Shown: in pieces, positions 1 through 7,120 of the stretch | Layout: each line of letters opens with the position of its first letter | How positions within the stretch are numbered: position 1 is the stretch's first letter | Origin: CAYJPV01 sp964396055 | Lineage (GTDB): Bacteria; Acidobacteriota; Vicinamibacteria; Vicinamibacterales; JAKQTR01 | Length of the DNA: 24,696 bases | Assembly: GCA_964396055.1 (NCBI GenBank) | Contig: CAYNDV010000064.1 | Span: forward strand, 1-24,696 | Direction: 5' to 3' | Position numbers and translations under genes: made by a program | The notes under the pieces: generated by a model | Told to the model about the DNA's origin: nothing | Database searches by the model: none | What the model saw: only the letters and a program-made list of their open reading frames with translations

Positions 1-474
1 CGGCGGCGTTGCCAGCGCGGCGGGCTGGCCAGCGGGCGCGGCCGGCGCCGCGGCGGCCGGGGCGGCCCCCGGCGTCCCGACCGTCAGCGTGACAGGCACG
101 ACGAGCATCGGGTCCCCGGCGTCGTCCACGAAACGCAGCACGCCGGTGTAGGTGCCGGCCGCGAGCCCCGACGGGTCGGTCCGCACCAGGACGCGAGTGG
201 GCGTGACCCCGCGGGATGGCTCGACGGTGAGCCAGCGCTGGTCGGACCTGGCGAACCACTCTTCAGGAGACGTGCCCGGGGTGTCGATGGTCACCGGGGA
301 CTCGACCAGCGTGGTGGACCCGGCAGCCGCCGAGACGTCGAGCCGGGGAGCGGCCGGCTTCTGGGCCGCCGCCGGCGCCCGTGAAGCGGCCTGCGCCGCC
401 GCCGCCCCGGGCTGGAACAGGGCGGCGAGGCCCGCCGCACAGGAGATCGCCACAAGAAGACGTGCGCGTCGCAT
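1..474 (-). CDS. Secreted protein with BACON-like domain (partial, runs off the window)
   Basis: The reading frame is open from an ATG at 474 to base 1, giving 158 residues with no stop; the C-terminus lies outside the window. The N-terminus (MRRARLLVAISCAAGLAAL) is a signal peptide followed by an Ala-rich stretch with a plausible AAA-QA cleavage site near residue 28. Residues about 45-132 resemble a BACON/Ig-like domain: a WLTVEPSRGVTP block, then DPSGLAAGTYTG and a closing VPVTLTVG strand, the usual order in that family. Residues after about 133 are Ala/Pro-rich and look like a linker to another domain that is cut off. BACON domains are beta-sandwich modules often attached to secreted or carbohydrate-related proteins, so an extracytoplasmic location is inferred; the function of the whole protein cannot be told. 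It is divergent from the membrane protein at 535. A TATTCT -10-like hexamer lies at 490-485. Confidence 0.72.
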   Translation of the reverse strand, partial: MRRARLLVAISCAAGLAALFQPGAAAAQAASRAPAAAQKPAAPRLDVSAAAGSTTLVESPVTIDTPGTSPEEWFARSDQRWLTVEPSRGVTPTRVLVRTDPSGLAAGTYTGVLRFVDDAGDPMLVVPVTLTVGTPGAAPAAAAPAAPAGQPAALATPP

Positions 475-534
475 GGATGGTGGCAGAATACTACCACGCG
501 TGGCGGCCGCCGAGGCCGCACGCCTGGCTTGCTG

Positions 535-930
535 ATGACCCGACACCTCGACCTGCTCGCGCGGCTGCATCGGATCTGGGGAGGCCTGGCCCTCGTGGCC
601 GGCGCCTCGATCCTGGTCCAGGCGATCGGCGCGCTGGCCTTGATCCTCACGGCGGATGCCGGGACGCCCCAGACGGGTTGGGTGGCCGGCCTGACAACGA
701 CGGTCTTCTTCCTGTTCGCGGCCGGGGCGCTGGCGTGGGGCGCGGTGCACATGCACAACGCCTCCGGGCTCAAGCACCGCCGGCCATGGGCGCGGATGGT
801 CGCGCTGGTGCTGGCGGTGCTGAACCTGTTCTTCCTGCCGTTCGGCACCGCGCTGGCGGCCTACGCCTTCTGGGTGCTGCTGAGCGACGAGACACGGCGG
901 GCCTTCGACCCCTCGTCTTCCAGCCTCTAG
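535..930 (+). CDS. Small integral membrane protein, unknown function
   Basis: A 131-residue protein is predicted from the ATG at 535; a TTG six bases upstream (529) is a less likely start, and no clear ribosome binding site is seen for either. It contains about four hydrophobic segments (roughly residues 14-40, 50-74, 85-105 and 105-120), separated by short polar loops such as the HMHNASGLKHRRPW region, which should face the cytoplasm by the positive-inside rule. The tail after ETRRAFDP is short and Ser-rich. I recognise no family with a defined function. The stop codon at 928-930 lies inside the first copy of a CCTCTAG repeat array, and the gene converges on yidD. Codon use (strong G/C at third positions) matches its neighbours, supporting a real gene. 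Confidence 0.7.
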   Translation: MTRHLDLLARLHRIWGGLALVAGASILVQAIGALALILTADAGTPQTGWVAGLTTTVFFLFAAGALAWGAVHMHNASGLKHRRPWARMVALVLAVLNLFFLPFGTALAAYAFWVLLSDETRRAFDPSSSSL

Positions 931-958
931 CCTCTAGCCTCTAGCCTCTAGCCTCTAG
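924..958. repeat. Tandem heptamer array, five CCTCTAG copies
   Basis: Five perfect head-to-tail copies of CCTCTAG fill the space between two convergent genes. The first copy supplies the TAG stop of the rightward membrane protein gene (928-930), and the last supplies the TAG stop of the leftward yidD gene (957-955). No transposase or long inverted repeat accompanies it. Confidence 0.95.
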
Positions 959-1257
959 GGCTGATCCCCCGTCCCCATCGGCGTCCACGGTCCACAGCGG
1001 GCGATGCGGACGATCGTCCGCCATCCGCCCTTCAGCATGCCGTCGCGGCGGATCACCGCCTCGGCGTACCGGCTGCACGACGGCGAGAAGCGGCACTGCA
1101 GGCCGGCGTGACCGAGATGGGGCGAGATGGACGTCTGATAGACGCGGATGGCGCCGACGGCCGCGGCGGCAGACCACTGCTGTGCGGGCGGCCTGGACAG
1201 GTCCCACCCGAACGCCACGGCCAGCGCGAGCAGCAGGAGGCGCCGAATCCAGCGCAC
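955..1257 (-). CDS. yidD: Membrane protein insertion efficiency factor YidD
   Basis: This 100-residue protein matches the YidD family (formerly DUF37). Diagnostic blocks are IRVYQTSISPHLG near residues 38-50, CRFSPSCSRYAEAVIRRDG near 55-73 with its conserved cysteines, and GGWRTIVRIARCGPW near 77-91. YidD is a small membrane-associated protein that assists YidC-dependent insertion of inner-membrane proteins. The N-terminal ~35 residues, with a hydrophobic stretch after MRWIRR, extend beyond the shortest family members. The start is a GTG at 1257, with GAGG about a dozen bases upstream. It lies 16 bp after the DUF4870 gene, so the two are probably co-transcribed. The usual partners rnpA and yidC are absent here. 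Its stop codon is formed by the last CCTCTAG repeat. Confidence 0.9.
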   Translation of the reverse strand: MRWIRRLLLLALAVAFGWDLSRPPAQQWSAAAAVGAIRVYQTSISPHLGHAGLQCRFSPSCSRYAEAVIRRDGMLKGGWRTIVRIARCGPWTPMGTGDQP

Positions 1258-1273
1258 GCCAGGCGCAGCCTCG

Positions 1274-1633
1274 TTAGAACTTGTCGGCGTACTCGCTGAT
1301 GTAGGGAATCAGCAGCCGCTGGCCGTTGACGCCCTTCACGATGGCCATCACGTGGACCGCCAGGAACAGCAGCGCGATAAAGGGGCCGAGCAGGCTGATG
1401 ACGCAGCCCAGGCCCAGCGTGGCCGCGATGATGAGGTTCGTGAGGATCGTGAAGACGATCCAGAAGGCGATCTCCGCCACCATCAGCACGATGCCGTGCT
1501 TGGCGTGCCACTGGACTTCCTTGTCTTCCTTCTCGGTCAGGAGCGGCACGAGGGACAGGATCCAGAGGTACGAGAGCACGATCATCACCCCGCGGTTGCT
1601 CGAAGCGGTGCCCGAGGGCGTTGCGTCGCTCAT
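1274..1633 (-). CDS. DUF4870 (Tic20-like) membrane protein
   Basis: The 119-residue product has a polar N-terminus, then three hydrophobic segments (about residues 15-32, 48-70 and 75-98). The motif VQWHAKHGIVLM between the first two is the family's characteristic His-containing loop of DUF4870 proteins, which are small polytopic membrane proteins without an established biochemical role. The frame is open up to 1684, but the ATG at 1633 is chosen because AAGGAG sits about ten bases upstream and the extra upstream residues look non-coding. It precedes yidD by 16 bp in the same direction; both act at the membrane, but a functional link is only inferred from adjacency. A possible -10 box and a palindrome lie upstream, suggesting its own promoter distinct from glk. 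Confidence 0.85.
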   Translation of the reverse strand: MSDATPSGTASSNRGVMIVLSYLWILSLVPLLTEKEDKEVQWHAKHGIVLMVAEIAFWIVFTILTNLIIAATLGLGCVISLLGPFIALLFLAVHVMAIVKGVNGQRLLIPYISEYADKF

Positions 1634-1674
1634 GCGTGTCACTCCTTGTTGATGGGGGCGCGTTGGTGCCGTGC

Positions 1675-1706
1675 AGTGTACCAAGCACCGCGGTGGATTT
1701 CCACCG
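1675..1706 (-). promoter_or_regulatory. Possible promoter and palindrome upstream of the DUF4870 gene
   Basis: On the minus strand a TACACT hexamer (1680-1675) lies about 41 bases before the ATG at 1633, a plausible -10 box; a TGGAAA sits 17 bases further upstream as a weak -35. Overlapping that -35 is a perfect inverted repeat, CGGTGGA-TT-TCCACCG (1691-1706). It could be an operator, or a weak hairpin at the 3' end of glk, which stops at 1718. The assignment rests on pattern only. Confidence 0.3.
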
Positions 1707-1717
1707 TTTCCGGCGGT

Positions 1718-2692
1718 CTATGCCGGCGCCGACGACGCCGCAACCACGGCGGCGCCGAGCAGGCCCGGGTCCGGGTGGACGATCACGTGGACGGGGACGC
1801 GGGCCACGAGGGCCTCGGCCGGGTGCTTCGCCAGGAACGCCTCCAGGAACCGGCCGGTCTGGAGGGCCGGCAGGATCTTGGGCGGGATGCCGCCACCGAC
1901 GTAGGTGCCGGCCGTGGCCACCGACCGCAGGGCGAGGTTGCCCGATTCGGCGCCCAGCAGGCCGACGAACAGGTCGAGGGTCTCCACGCACGCGGCGCAC
2001 GACCCGTCCAGCGCCCGCGCCGTGACATCCGCGCCGGTCACCGTGTCCTCGTGATCGCCGCACGGGCTGGCGTCGCGATGCGTGAACGCGAAGACGTTGA
2101 CCAGGCCCGGGCCCGACAGCACGTGCTCGTAGCTGGCCCGGCCGTCGCGGGCCACGATGAAACGCAGCAATTCGATCTCGCGCGGCGTCCGGGGCGCCAG
2201 GTCCGCGTGCCCGCCCTCGGATGGCGAGGGCACCAGCCGACCGTCGAGGCGGTGGAGCAGGGCCTCGCCGAGGCCCGTGCCCGGCGCGATGAGCGCGGCA
2301 TTGCCGCGGGGGTCCGGCGTGCCTCGCTGCAGCGTCACCAGTTCGCCGGGCTCGAGCACCGTCACGCCCCAGGCCATGGCCTGCAGGTCGTTGACCAGTC
2401 GCACGTGGTGCAGGCCCAGCGAGCGGGCAATCGTGGCGCCGTCGAACTGCCAGTCGGCGTTGGTCAACTCGACCGCGTTGTCGAGCACGGGGCCCGCCAC
2501 GCCGAACGCCGCGCCCTCCACGGCGGCCACCCTGTGGCCCGTGTCGCGCAGGAACTGGTGCAGCATCTCCACCAGCGAGGGGAATGACGCCGTGGGGTAC
2601 GTGCGGGTGACGTTCAGCGCGGGCCGCGGCACGGCGCGGCCGAACACGCCGAGCCGGGTATTGGTGGCGCCGACATCGCCTGCGAGCAGCAT
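1718..2692 (-). CDS. glk: Glucokinase (Glk family)
   Basis: A 324-residue cytoplasmic enzyme that phosphorylates glucose with ATP to glucose-6-phosphate, feeding glycolysis and the pentose phosphate route. It fits the bacterial Glk family (PF02685) in length and motif order: the phosphate-binding GDVGATNTRLG near the N-terminus, LVNDLQAMAWG in the middle, PGTGLGEALL, the sugar-binding PSEGGHADLAPR, LSGPGLVNVFAF, and a C-terminal YVGGGIPPKI block. ATP dependence is assumed from the family. The ATG at 2692 is preceded by GGAGAGG at a short distance. It follows the M16 partner gene by 21 bp in the same direction, so it may lie in the same transcript, although the peptidases and a sugar kinase have no obvious shared role. 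Confidence 0.93.
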   Translation of the reverse strand: MLLAGDVGATNTRLGVFGRAVPRPALNVTRTYPTASFPSLVEMLHQFLRDTGHRVAAVEGAAFGVAGPVLDNAVELTNADWQFDGATIARSLGLHHVRLVNDLQAMAWGVTVLEPGELVTLQRGTPDPRGNAALIAPGTGLGEALLHRLDGRLVPSPSEGGHADLAPRTPREIELLRFIVARDGRASYEHVLSGPGLVNVFAFTHRDASPCGDHEDTVTGADVTARALDGSCAACVETLDLFVGLLGAESGNLALRSVATAGTYVGGGIPPKILPALQTGRFLEAFLAKHPAEALVARVPVHVIVHPDPGLLGAAVVAASSAPA

Positions 2693-2713
2693 GATGCCTC
2701 TCCGGGGGCCGTC

Positions 2714-4087
2714 CTAGAGTACCGGGGCCGCGAGGCTCGGTTCGCCCAGCCCCAGCCCGCGCAGCCCGTCGCTGATGCGGGCCACGTCGCCCACCGCCAC
2801 GACGGTCATCCGATCCGGGTCGAGATGCGTCCGCGCGGCGCGGGTAATCGTGGCCGTGTTCTGCGCGCGCACCCGCGGCGAGAACGACGCGAAGGTGTCG
2901 TCCGGCAGATCGTGCAGCACCAGCTGCAGCAGGGCGCGCGCCACCTGGTCCGTGGACTCGAAGTTGCGGGGATAGCCGAGCGTCAGCGTCTGCTGCGCCA
3001 GGGCCGCCTCATCGGCGGTCACGGGCCGCGCGCCGCGGATCGCGGCCATCTCCTCCAGCGATTCCTGCACCGCGTGGGCCGTCGCATCGGTCTGGACGCT
3101 GGTGGCCAGCGAAAAGGGGCCGGCCTGGCGGCGGAACTCGAACGCGGTGCGTGCGCCGTACGTGTAGCCGCGCCGCTCGCGCAGGTTCAGGTTGATCCGG
3201 CTGACGAACTGCCCGCCCAGCACGGCGTTCAGCACCAGCAGCGCGTGGTAGTCGGGCGTGCTGCGCGGCTGGGCCACCTGGCCGATGCGCAGCTCCGTCT
3301 GTGCCGCACCAGGCCGGTCGACCAGGATCAGCCGGGGCCCGGGTGCGGCCGGGATCCCATCCCCGCCCGCGGGCCGTACGTCACCGTTGCCGGGGCCCGT
3401 CCAGGCGCCGAACGCCCCTTCCACGGCATCGCGCACCTCGCTCGCGCCCGCCGGTCCCACCACGATCACGGTGGTCCGATCCGGGCGGTAGGCGCCGGCG
3501 TGGAAGCCGGCCAGATCGGCCTGGGTCAGGCCCTCGATCGAGGCGGTGGCCCCGAACGGCAGGTGCGCGTACGCGTGGCCCCCGTAGAGCGTTTCCGCGA
3601 AGACACGCTCGGCCAGCGCCGCCGGCACGTCGCGCAGTTGACGCAGCCGGTTCAGCCGCAGCGTCCGCACGCGTTCGACGTCGCGTTCGGCCATGTCGGG
3701 CCGGCAGACCATGTCCGCCAGCAACTGGAGGCCCGCGGCGAGATGGCGCTGCAGCAGCGTCACCGACACGGTCACGGCGTCGTGGCCCGCGTCGATGCCC
3801 ATCTCCCCGCCGAGTCGCGCGATGGCTTCCTGGATCTCGATCGCCGACCGTCCGCCGGCGCCCTCGTCCAGCATGTCGGCGGTCAGCGAGGCCAGGCCCG
3901 CCTTGCCGTCCGGGTCGGCCCACGAGCCCACGGGCAGCGTCGCGATGATGCTGACCAGCGGCACGCTCCCGCGCTCGAGCGACCAGAGCGACAGGCCGTT
4001 GCCGAGCCGTGCCCGTTCGGCGCCGGGGAACGTGAACCCGGGCTCGGGACCGGGCACCGGGAGCGTCGACCGATCGACGGCGATCAC
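2714..4087 (-). CDS. M16 family peptidase homologue lacking the zinc motif
   Basis: A 457-residue protein with the two-lobed M16 fold: an N-terminal lobe (about 24-220) and a C-terminal lobe containing LRERRGYTYGA, the Arg/Tyr substrate-binding motif of M16 C-domains. Where active members carry HxxEH, this one reads LTADM (residues 68-72), so it cannot bind zinc in the normal way and is probably the non-catalytic subunit. This fits family knowledge: many bacteria encode an active and an inactive M16 protein side by side that work as a heterodimer. The start is a GTG at 4087 overlapping the upstream gene's TGA by four bases (GTGA), indicating translational coupling. The open frame continues upstream to 4156, but that part overlaps the active subunit gene. 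No clear signal peptide is seen. Confidence 0.9.
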   Translation of the reverse strand: MIAVDRSTLPVPGPEPGFTFPGAERARLGNGLSLWSLERGSVPLVSIIATLPVGSWADPDGKAGLASLTADMLDEGAGGRSAIEIQEAIARLGGEMGIDAGHDAVTVSVTLLQRHLAAGLQLLADMVCRPDMAERDVERVRTLRLNRLRQLRDVPAALAERVFAETLYGGHAYAHLPFGATASIEGLTQADLAGFHAGAYRPDRTTVIVVGPAGASEVRDAVEGAFGAWTGPGNGDVRPAGGDGIPAAPGPRLILVDRPGAAQTELRIGQVAQPRSTPDYHALLVLNAVLGGQFVSRINLNLRERRGYTYGARTAFEFRRQAGPFSLATSVQTDATAHAVQESLEEMAAIRGARPVTADEAALAQQTLTLGYPRNFESTDQVARALLQLVLHDLPDDTFASFSPRVRAQNTATITRAARTHLDPDRMTVVAVGDVARISDGLRGLGLGEPSLAAPVL

Positions 4088-5403
4088 GAGGCCACCACCT
4101 TCCGGCTCGACGGCGCGGCCAGGTCCTCGCGGCCGGGCGGCACCACGCTCAGGCACACCGCCTCGGCCGGTGCCAGGTAGGCCGCGGCGGCCTCCCGGAT
4201 TGATCGGGCCGTGGCGGCACGGTATCGCTGCAGGTCGCGCAGGAAGTAGTCCGGATCACCGACGACGACGTTGTAGCTGTTGAGCTGGTCCGACTTGCCG
4301 CCGAAGCCGCCGACGTGCTGCAGCCGCGACAGGAAGCCCGACTCGGTGAGGGCGATGGCGCGCGACAGTTCGTCCGGCGTCGGGCCTTCCCTGGTGAACC
4401 GGGTCACCTCGTCGGTCAGCGCATGCTCGATGGCCGCCAGCGTGACGCCCGGCACCGCCGTCGCGATCACCTGGAAGTAGCCGCCCAGCTCACGGGAGTT
4501 CTGGTAGGCCGCCACTTCGGTGGCGATCCGCTCCTCGTACACCAGCCTCCGGTACAGCCTCGACGCCTTCCCGCCGGCGAGGATGTCGGCCAGCAGGTCG
4601 AGTTCCGCGTCGCCGTCCGCGTACAGCTCCGGCGTCACCCAGGCCAGGTACAGCCGGGGCAGCTCGATGCGGTCCTCCATGACGAGGCGCGCGGCGGCCG
4701 CCGGGCGGGGCGTTGGCGGCACCGGCTCGGGTGCGGGGCCCGGCGCCAGCGGTCCGAAATACCGCTCGACCAGCGCCAGCGCGTGGTCCGCATCGATGTC
4801 GCCGGCGATCGCGAGCGACGCATTGGCGGGGTGGTAGTACCGCAGGAAGAACGCGTGCACGTCCTCGAGCGAGGCCGCGCGCAGGTCGGCCGGCGATCCG
4901 ATCGTCAACCAGCTGTACGGGTGCGACGGCGGGAACAGCGCCTCGGACAGCGCCGCCGACACCAGGCCGTACGGCCGGTTCTCGTAGTTCTGCCGCCGCT
5001 CATTGAGGACCACGTCGCGCTGGTTGTCGAACTTCGCCTGCGTCAGCGCGGGCAGCAGGAACCCCATCCGGTCCGACTCCATCCACAGCGCCAGCTCGAG
5101 CGCGTTGGAGGGCACCACCTCCCAGTAGTTGGTCCGGTCGGTGTTCGTGGAGCCGTTGATCTGCGCCCCCACCTGCTGCAGCGGCTCGAAGTAGCCCGAG
5201 TCGTGATGCTCCGATCCCTCGAACATCAGGTGTTCGAACAGGTGCGCGAAGCCGGTCCGGCCCGGCGTCTCGTTCTTCGAGCCGACGTGGTACCACACGT
5301 TGACGGCCACGATCGGGCACGAGTGGTCCTCGTGCAGGAGCACGTCGAGCCCGTTGGGCAGCGTGTGCTTCACGTACGGGATGTGGAAGGTCGAATCGAG
5401 CAT
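4084..5403 (-). CDS. M16 family zinc metallopeptidase (active subunit)
   Basis: A 439-residue protein with the complete M16 (pitrilysin/processing-peptidase-like) signature: HLFEH at residues 54-58 gives the two zinc histidines and the catalytic glutamate, and NERR with Glu135 supplies the third zinc ligand at the usual distance of about 77 residues. The C-terminal M16 lobe follows (about 180-380). Such enzymes degrade peptides or misfolded and signal fragments; the substrate is unknown. The start chosen is ATG 5403 because MLDSTFHIPYVKHTLPNGL matches where family proteins begin. An ATG at 5442 would add 13 residues but leaves almost no room for a promoter against the divergent MFS gene at 5463; neither start has a good ribosome binding site. 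Its stop overlaps the start of the inactive partner. No export signal is evident. Confidence 0.92.
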   Translation of the reverse strand: MLDSTFHIPYVKHTLPNGLDVLLHEDHSCPIVAVNVWYHVGSKNETPGRTGFAHLFEHLMFEGSEHHDSGYFEPLQQVGAQINGSTNTDRTNYWEVVPSNALELALWMESDRMGFLLPALTQAKFDNQRDVVLNERRQNYENRPYGLVSAALSEALFPPSHPYSWLTIGSPADLRAASLEDVHAFFLRYYHPANASLAIAGDIDADHALALVERYFGPLAPGPAPEPVPPTPRPAAAARLVMEDRIELPRLYLAWVTPELYADGDAELDLLADILAGGKASRLYRRLVYEERIATEVAAYQNSRELGGYFQVIATAVPGVTLAAIEHALTDEVTRFTREGPTPDELSRAIALTESGFLSRLQHVGGFGGKSDQLNSYNVVVGDPDYFLRDLQRYRAATARSIREAAAAYLAPAEAVCLSVVPPGREDLAAPSSRKVVAS

Positions 5404-5462
5404 ATGATGGGCGGGATTCCCTCGTCCGACTGCTGTCTGCATCGTATCGGCAAACGAGGCCC

Positions 5463-6656
5463 ATGGTAAACGGTTCTCAGCGGTGGCGCATGCTCGCCCT
5501 CGTCGGGCTGGCCGAGTTGCTCGCGATGGCGCCCTGGTTCTCGGCCACGGCCGTGGCCGGCGACCTGGTACGCGAGTTCCGGCTCGACACCGCCCAGGCC
5601 GCGTGGCTCACGATGGCCGTGCAGGGCGGCTTCGTGGCCGGCACGCTCGTCAGCGCCGTCTTCAACCTCGCCGATCTCGTCAGCGCCCGCTGGGTGTTCG
5701 CCGCCGGATGCCTCCTGGCGGCCGGCGCCAACGCCATGACGACGGTGGCCCCGTCGCCCGTCGAGGCGGTGGCGTGGCGTTTCGCCACGGGCAGCGCACT
5801 GGCCCTCGTCTACCCGCCCGGCATGAAGATCGTGGCCGGCTGGTTCAAGGACCGGCGGGGCCTGGCACTGGGCATCCTCGTGGCCAGCCTCACCCTCGGC
5901 AAGGCGCTGCCGTACCTGCTCGCCGCCCTGACGGATGGGCACTGGCGGACCGGCATGCTGGCCGCCTCGGCGCTGACGCTGGCCGGCGGCGTGCTGGCGC
6001 TCTTCACCGTCCGGGACGGTCCGCACGTGGCCGTGAGCGCACCGTTCGATCCCGGCGCCGCCCTCCGCGTGTTCGCCCGCCGCGGCCCCCGCCTGGGGAT
6101 CCTCGGCTACCTGGGCCACATGTGGGAGCTCTACGCGATGTGGACCTGGGTGGGGGTCTACGTGACCACGGCGCTCCTCATGCAGGGCCACGGCCATGCC
6201 CAGCAACTGGGTGCGCTGGCCGCCTTCGTGGCCATCGCCGCTGGTGCCGGCGGGTCTGTCGTGGCCGGAGCGTTCGCCGACCGGTCGGGCCGCGCGCGCG
6301 TGGCGGCCTGGGCGATGATGATCAGCGCCACCTGCTGCGCCCTCACCGTGCCCGCCTTCTCCGCGGCGCCAGCCGTCCTGTTCCTCCTGGCCGCGGTGTG
6401 GGGGTTCTCGGTGGTCGCCGATTCGGCGCAGTTCTCCGCGATCGTGTCGGAAACCACCGCCGCCGAGCACGTGGGCACGGCCCTCACCGTCCAGACCTGC
6501 CTCGGCTTCCTGCTGACGATGCTGTCGATCCGGCTGGTGTCGGCGGCCGCCGCGTGGGTGGGTTGGCAGTGGGCGTTCCTCGTGGTTCTGCCAGGCCCGG
6601 TGCTGGGCGTGCAGGCCATGACCGCGCTCATGCGCCCCCGGATTTCGCGGGAGTAA
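5463..6656 (+). CDS. Major facilitator superfamily transporter
   Basis: A 397-residue integral membrane protein with about twelve hydrophobic segments and the two-bundle layout of MFS carriers: six helices, a basic central loop near residues 185-205 (VFARRGPRLG), then six more. Helix 1 carries the LLAMAPWFSATAV pattern common in an uncharacterised prokaryotic MFS subgroup, and WFKDRRGLALGI fits a cytoplasmic loop between helices 4 and 5. The substrate cannot be told; a nearby glucokinase suggests but does not show a sugar. The start ATG 5463 has GAGG just upstream; ATG 5490 is an alternative. It is divergent from the M16 pair and converges on the small membrane protein gene at 6702. The 3' end is followed by an octamer repeat array. 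Confidence 0.88.
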   Translation: MVNGSQRWRMLALVGLAELLAMAPWFSATAVAGDLVREFRLDTAQAAWLTMAVQGGFVAGTLVSAVFNLADLVSARWVFAAGCLLAAGANAMTTVAPSPVEAVAWRFATGSALALVYPPGMKIVAGWFKDRRGLALGILVASLTLGKALPYLLAALTDGHWRTGMLAASALTLAGGVLALFTVRDGPHVAVSAPFDPGAALRVFARRGPRLGILGYLGHMWELYAMWTWVGVYVTTALLMQGHGHAQQLGALAAFVAIAAGAGGSVVAGAFADRSGRARVAAWAMMISATCCALTVPAFSAAPAVLFLLAAVWGFSVVADSAQFSAIVSETTAAEHVGTALTVQTCLGFLLTMLSIRLVSAAAAWVGWQWAFLVVLPGPVLGVQAMTALMRPRISRE

Positions 6657-6669
6657 CGCATCCGCCTGT

Positions 6670-6699
6670 AGCCTAATGGCCCAACGGCCTAACGGCCTG
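6670..6699. repeat. GGCCNAAC octamer array
   Basis: Imperfect head-to-tail octamers (AGCCTAAT, GGCCCAAC, GGCCTAAC, then partial GGCCTG) lie between the convergent MFS and small membrane protein genes. The same octamer family recurs at 13191-13254, 19967-19988 and 24574-24633. Confidence 0.8.
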
Positions 6700-6701
6700 T
6701 C

Positions 6702-6905
6702 TCAGAGGTACTTGAGGATCCCCTGGAACGCCTCGTAGAGGACCCCGGCGAGCGCCCGGACCAGCGGCGACACCTGTCCCTGATCGATGGCGTCAGCCAC
6801 CGTGACCGGATCGGTCAGCAGCAGCCAGATGGTGGCCACCGCCAGGATGGCCGACACGGCCGCCACGCTGCCGAACAGGCTCAGGCTCAGGCGGGCGAAG
6901 CTCAT
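6702..6905 (-). CDS. Small single-helix membrane protein, unknown function
   Basis: A 67-residue product has one strong transmembrane helix (about residues 10-30, ending ATIWLLL) and a polar linker (TDPVTVADAIDQGQ). An amphipathic C-terminal segment ends in LYEAFQGILKYL. I recognise no family. The frame is open upstream to a GTG at 6962, with another ATG at 6929. ATG 6905 is preferred because a TATTCT -10-like box (minus strand, just before 6929) would place the transcription start between the two ATGs. No clear ribosome binding site is seen for any of them. The gene is isolated between repeat arrays. Its reality rests on a sensible helix-plus-tail design and G/C-rich third positions, so it is moderately certain. 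Confidence 0.55.
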   Translation of the reverse strand: MSFARLSLSLFGSVAAVSAILAVATIWLLLTDPVTVADAIDQGQVSPLVRALAGVLYEAFQGILKYL

Positions 6906-7037
6906 GATGAAAAGGACCGGGGACGCCATTAGAATACACCCGGGAATCGGCGAATCTGTCACTAATACGCACCGGGGACGTAGCGGGTTCCAGTCTATTG
7001 GACGGTCTGAGCCGGCGGCCGGTTGGGTCTCTTCAAG

Positions 7038-7108
7038 GGTTCACGGTTCACGGTTCACGGTTCAGGGTTCAGGGTTCAGGGTTCAACCTTGAACCGTGAA
7101 CCTTGAAC
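7038..7108. repeat. Heptamer array GGTTCAN with inverted copies
   Basis: Seven consecutive heptamers run from 7038 to 7086: three GGTTCAC, three GGTTCAG and one GGTTCAA. They are followed directly at 7087-7108 by three inverted units (CCTTGAA-CCGTGAA-CCTTGAAC). The two parts can pair into a long stem. The array lies between the small membrane protein and the 3' end of the alpha/beta hydrolase operon, where it may act as a transcript-end structure, but no T-tract follows on either strand. Confidence 0.9.
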
Positions 7109-7120
7109 TGCGAACCTCCC

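Noticed and set aside
152..535. Plus-strand frame over the start of the BACON-like gene
   Set aside because: The opposite strand carries a signal peptide and BACON-like motifs; this frame has neither motif nor binding site.
1148..2587. 479-residue plus-strand frame opposite DUF4870 and glk
   Set aside because: Crosses two real genes and the intergenic region between them, and has a shadow-type composition.
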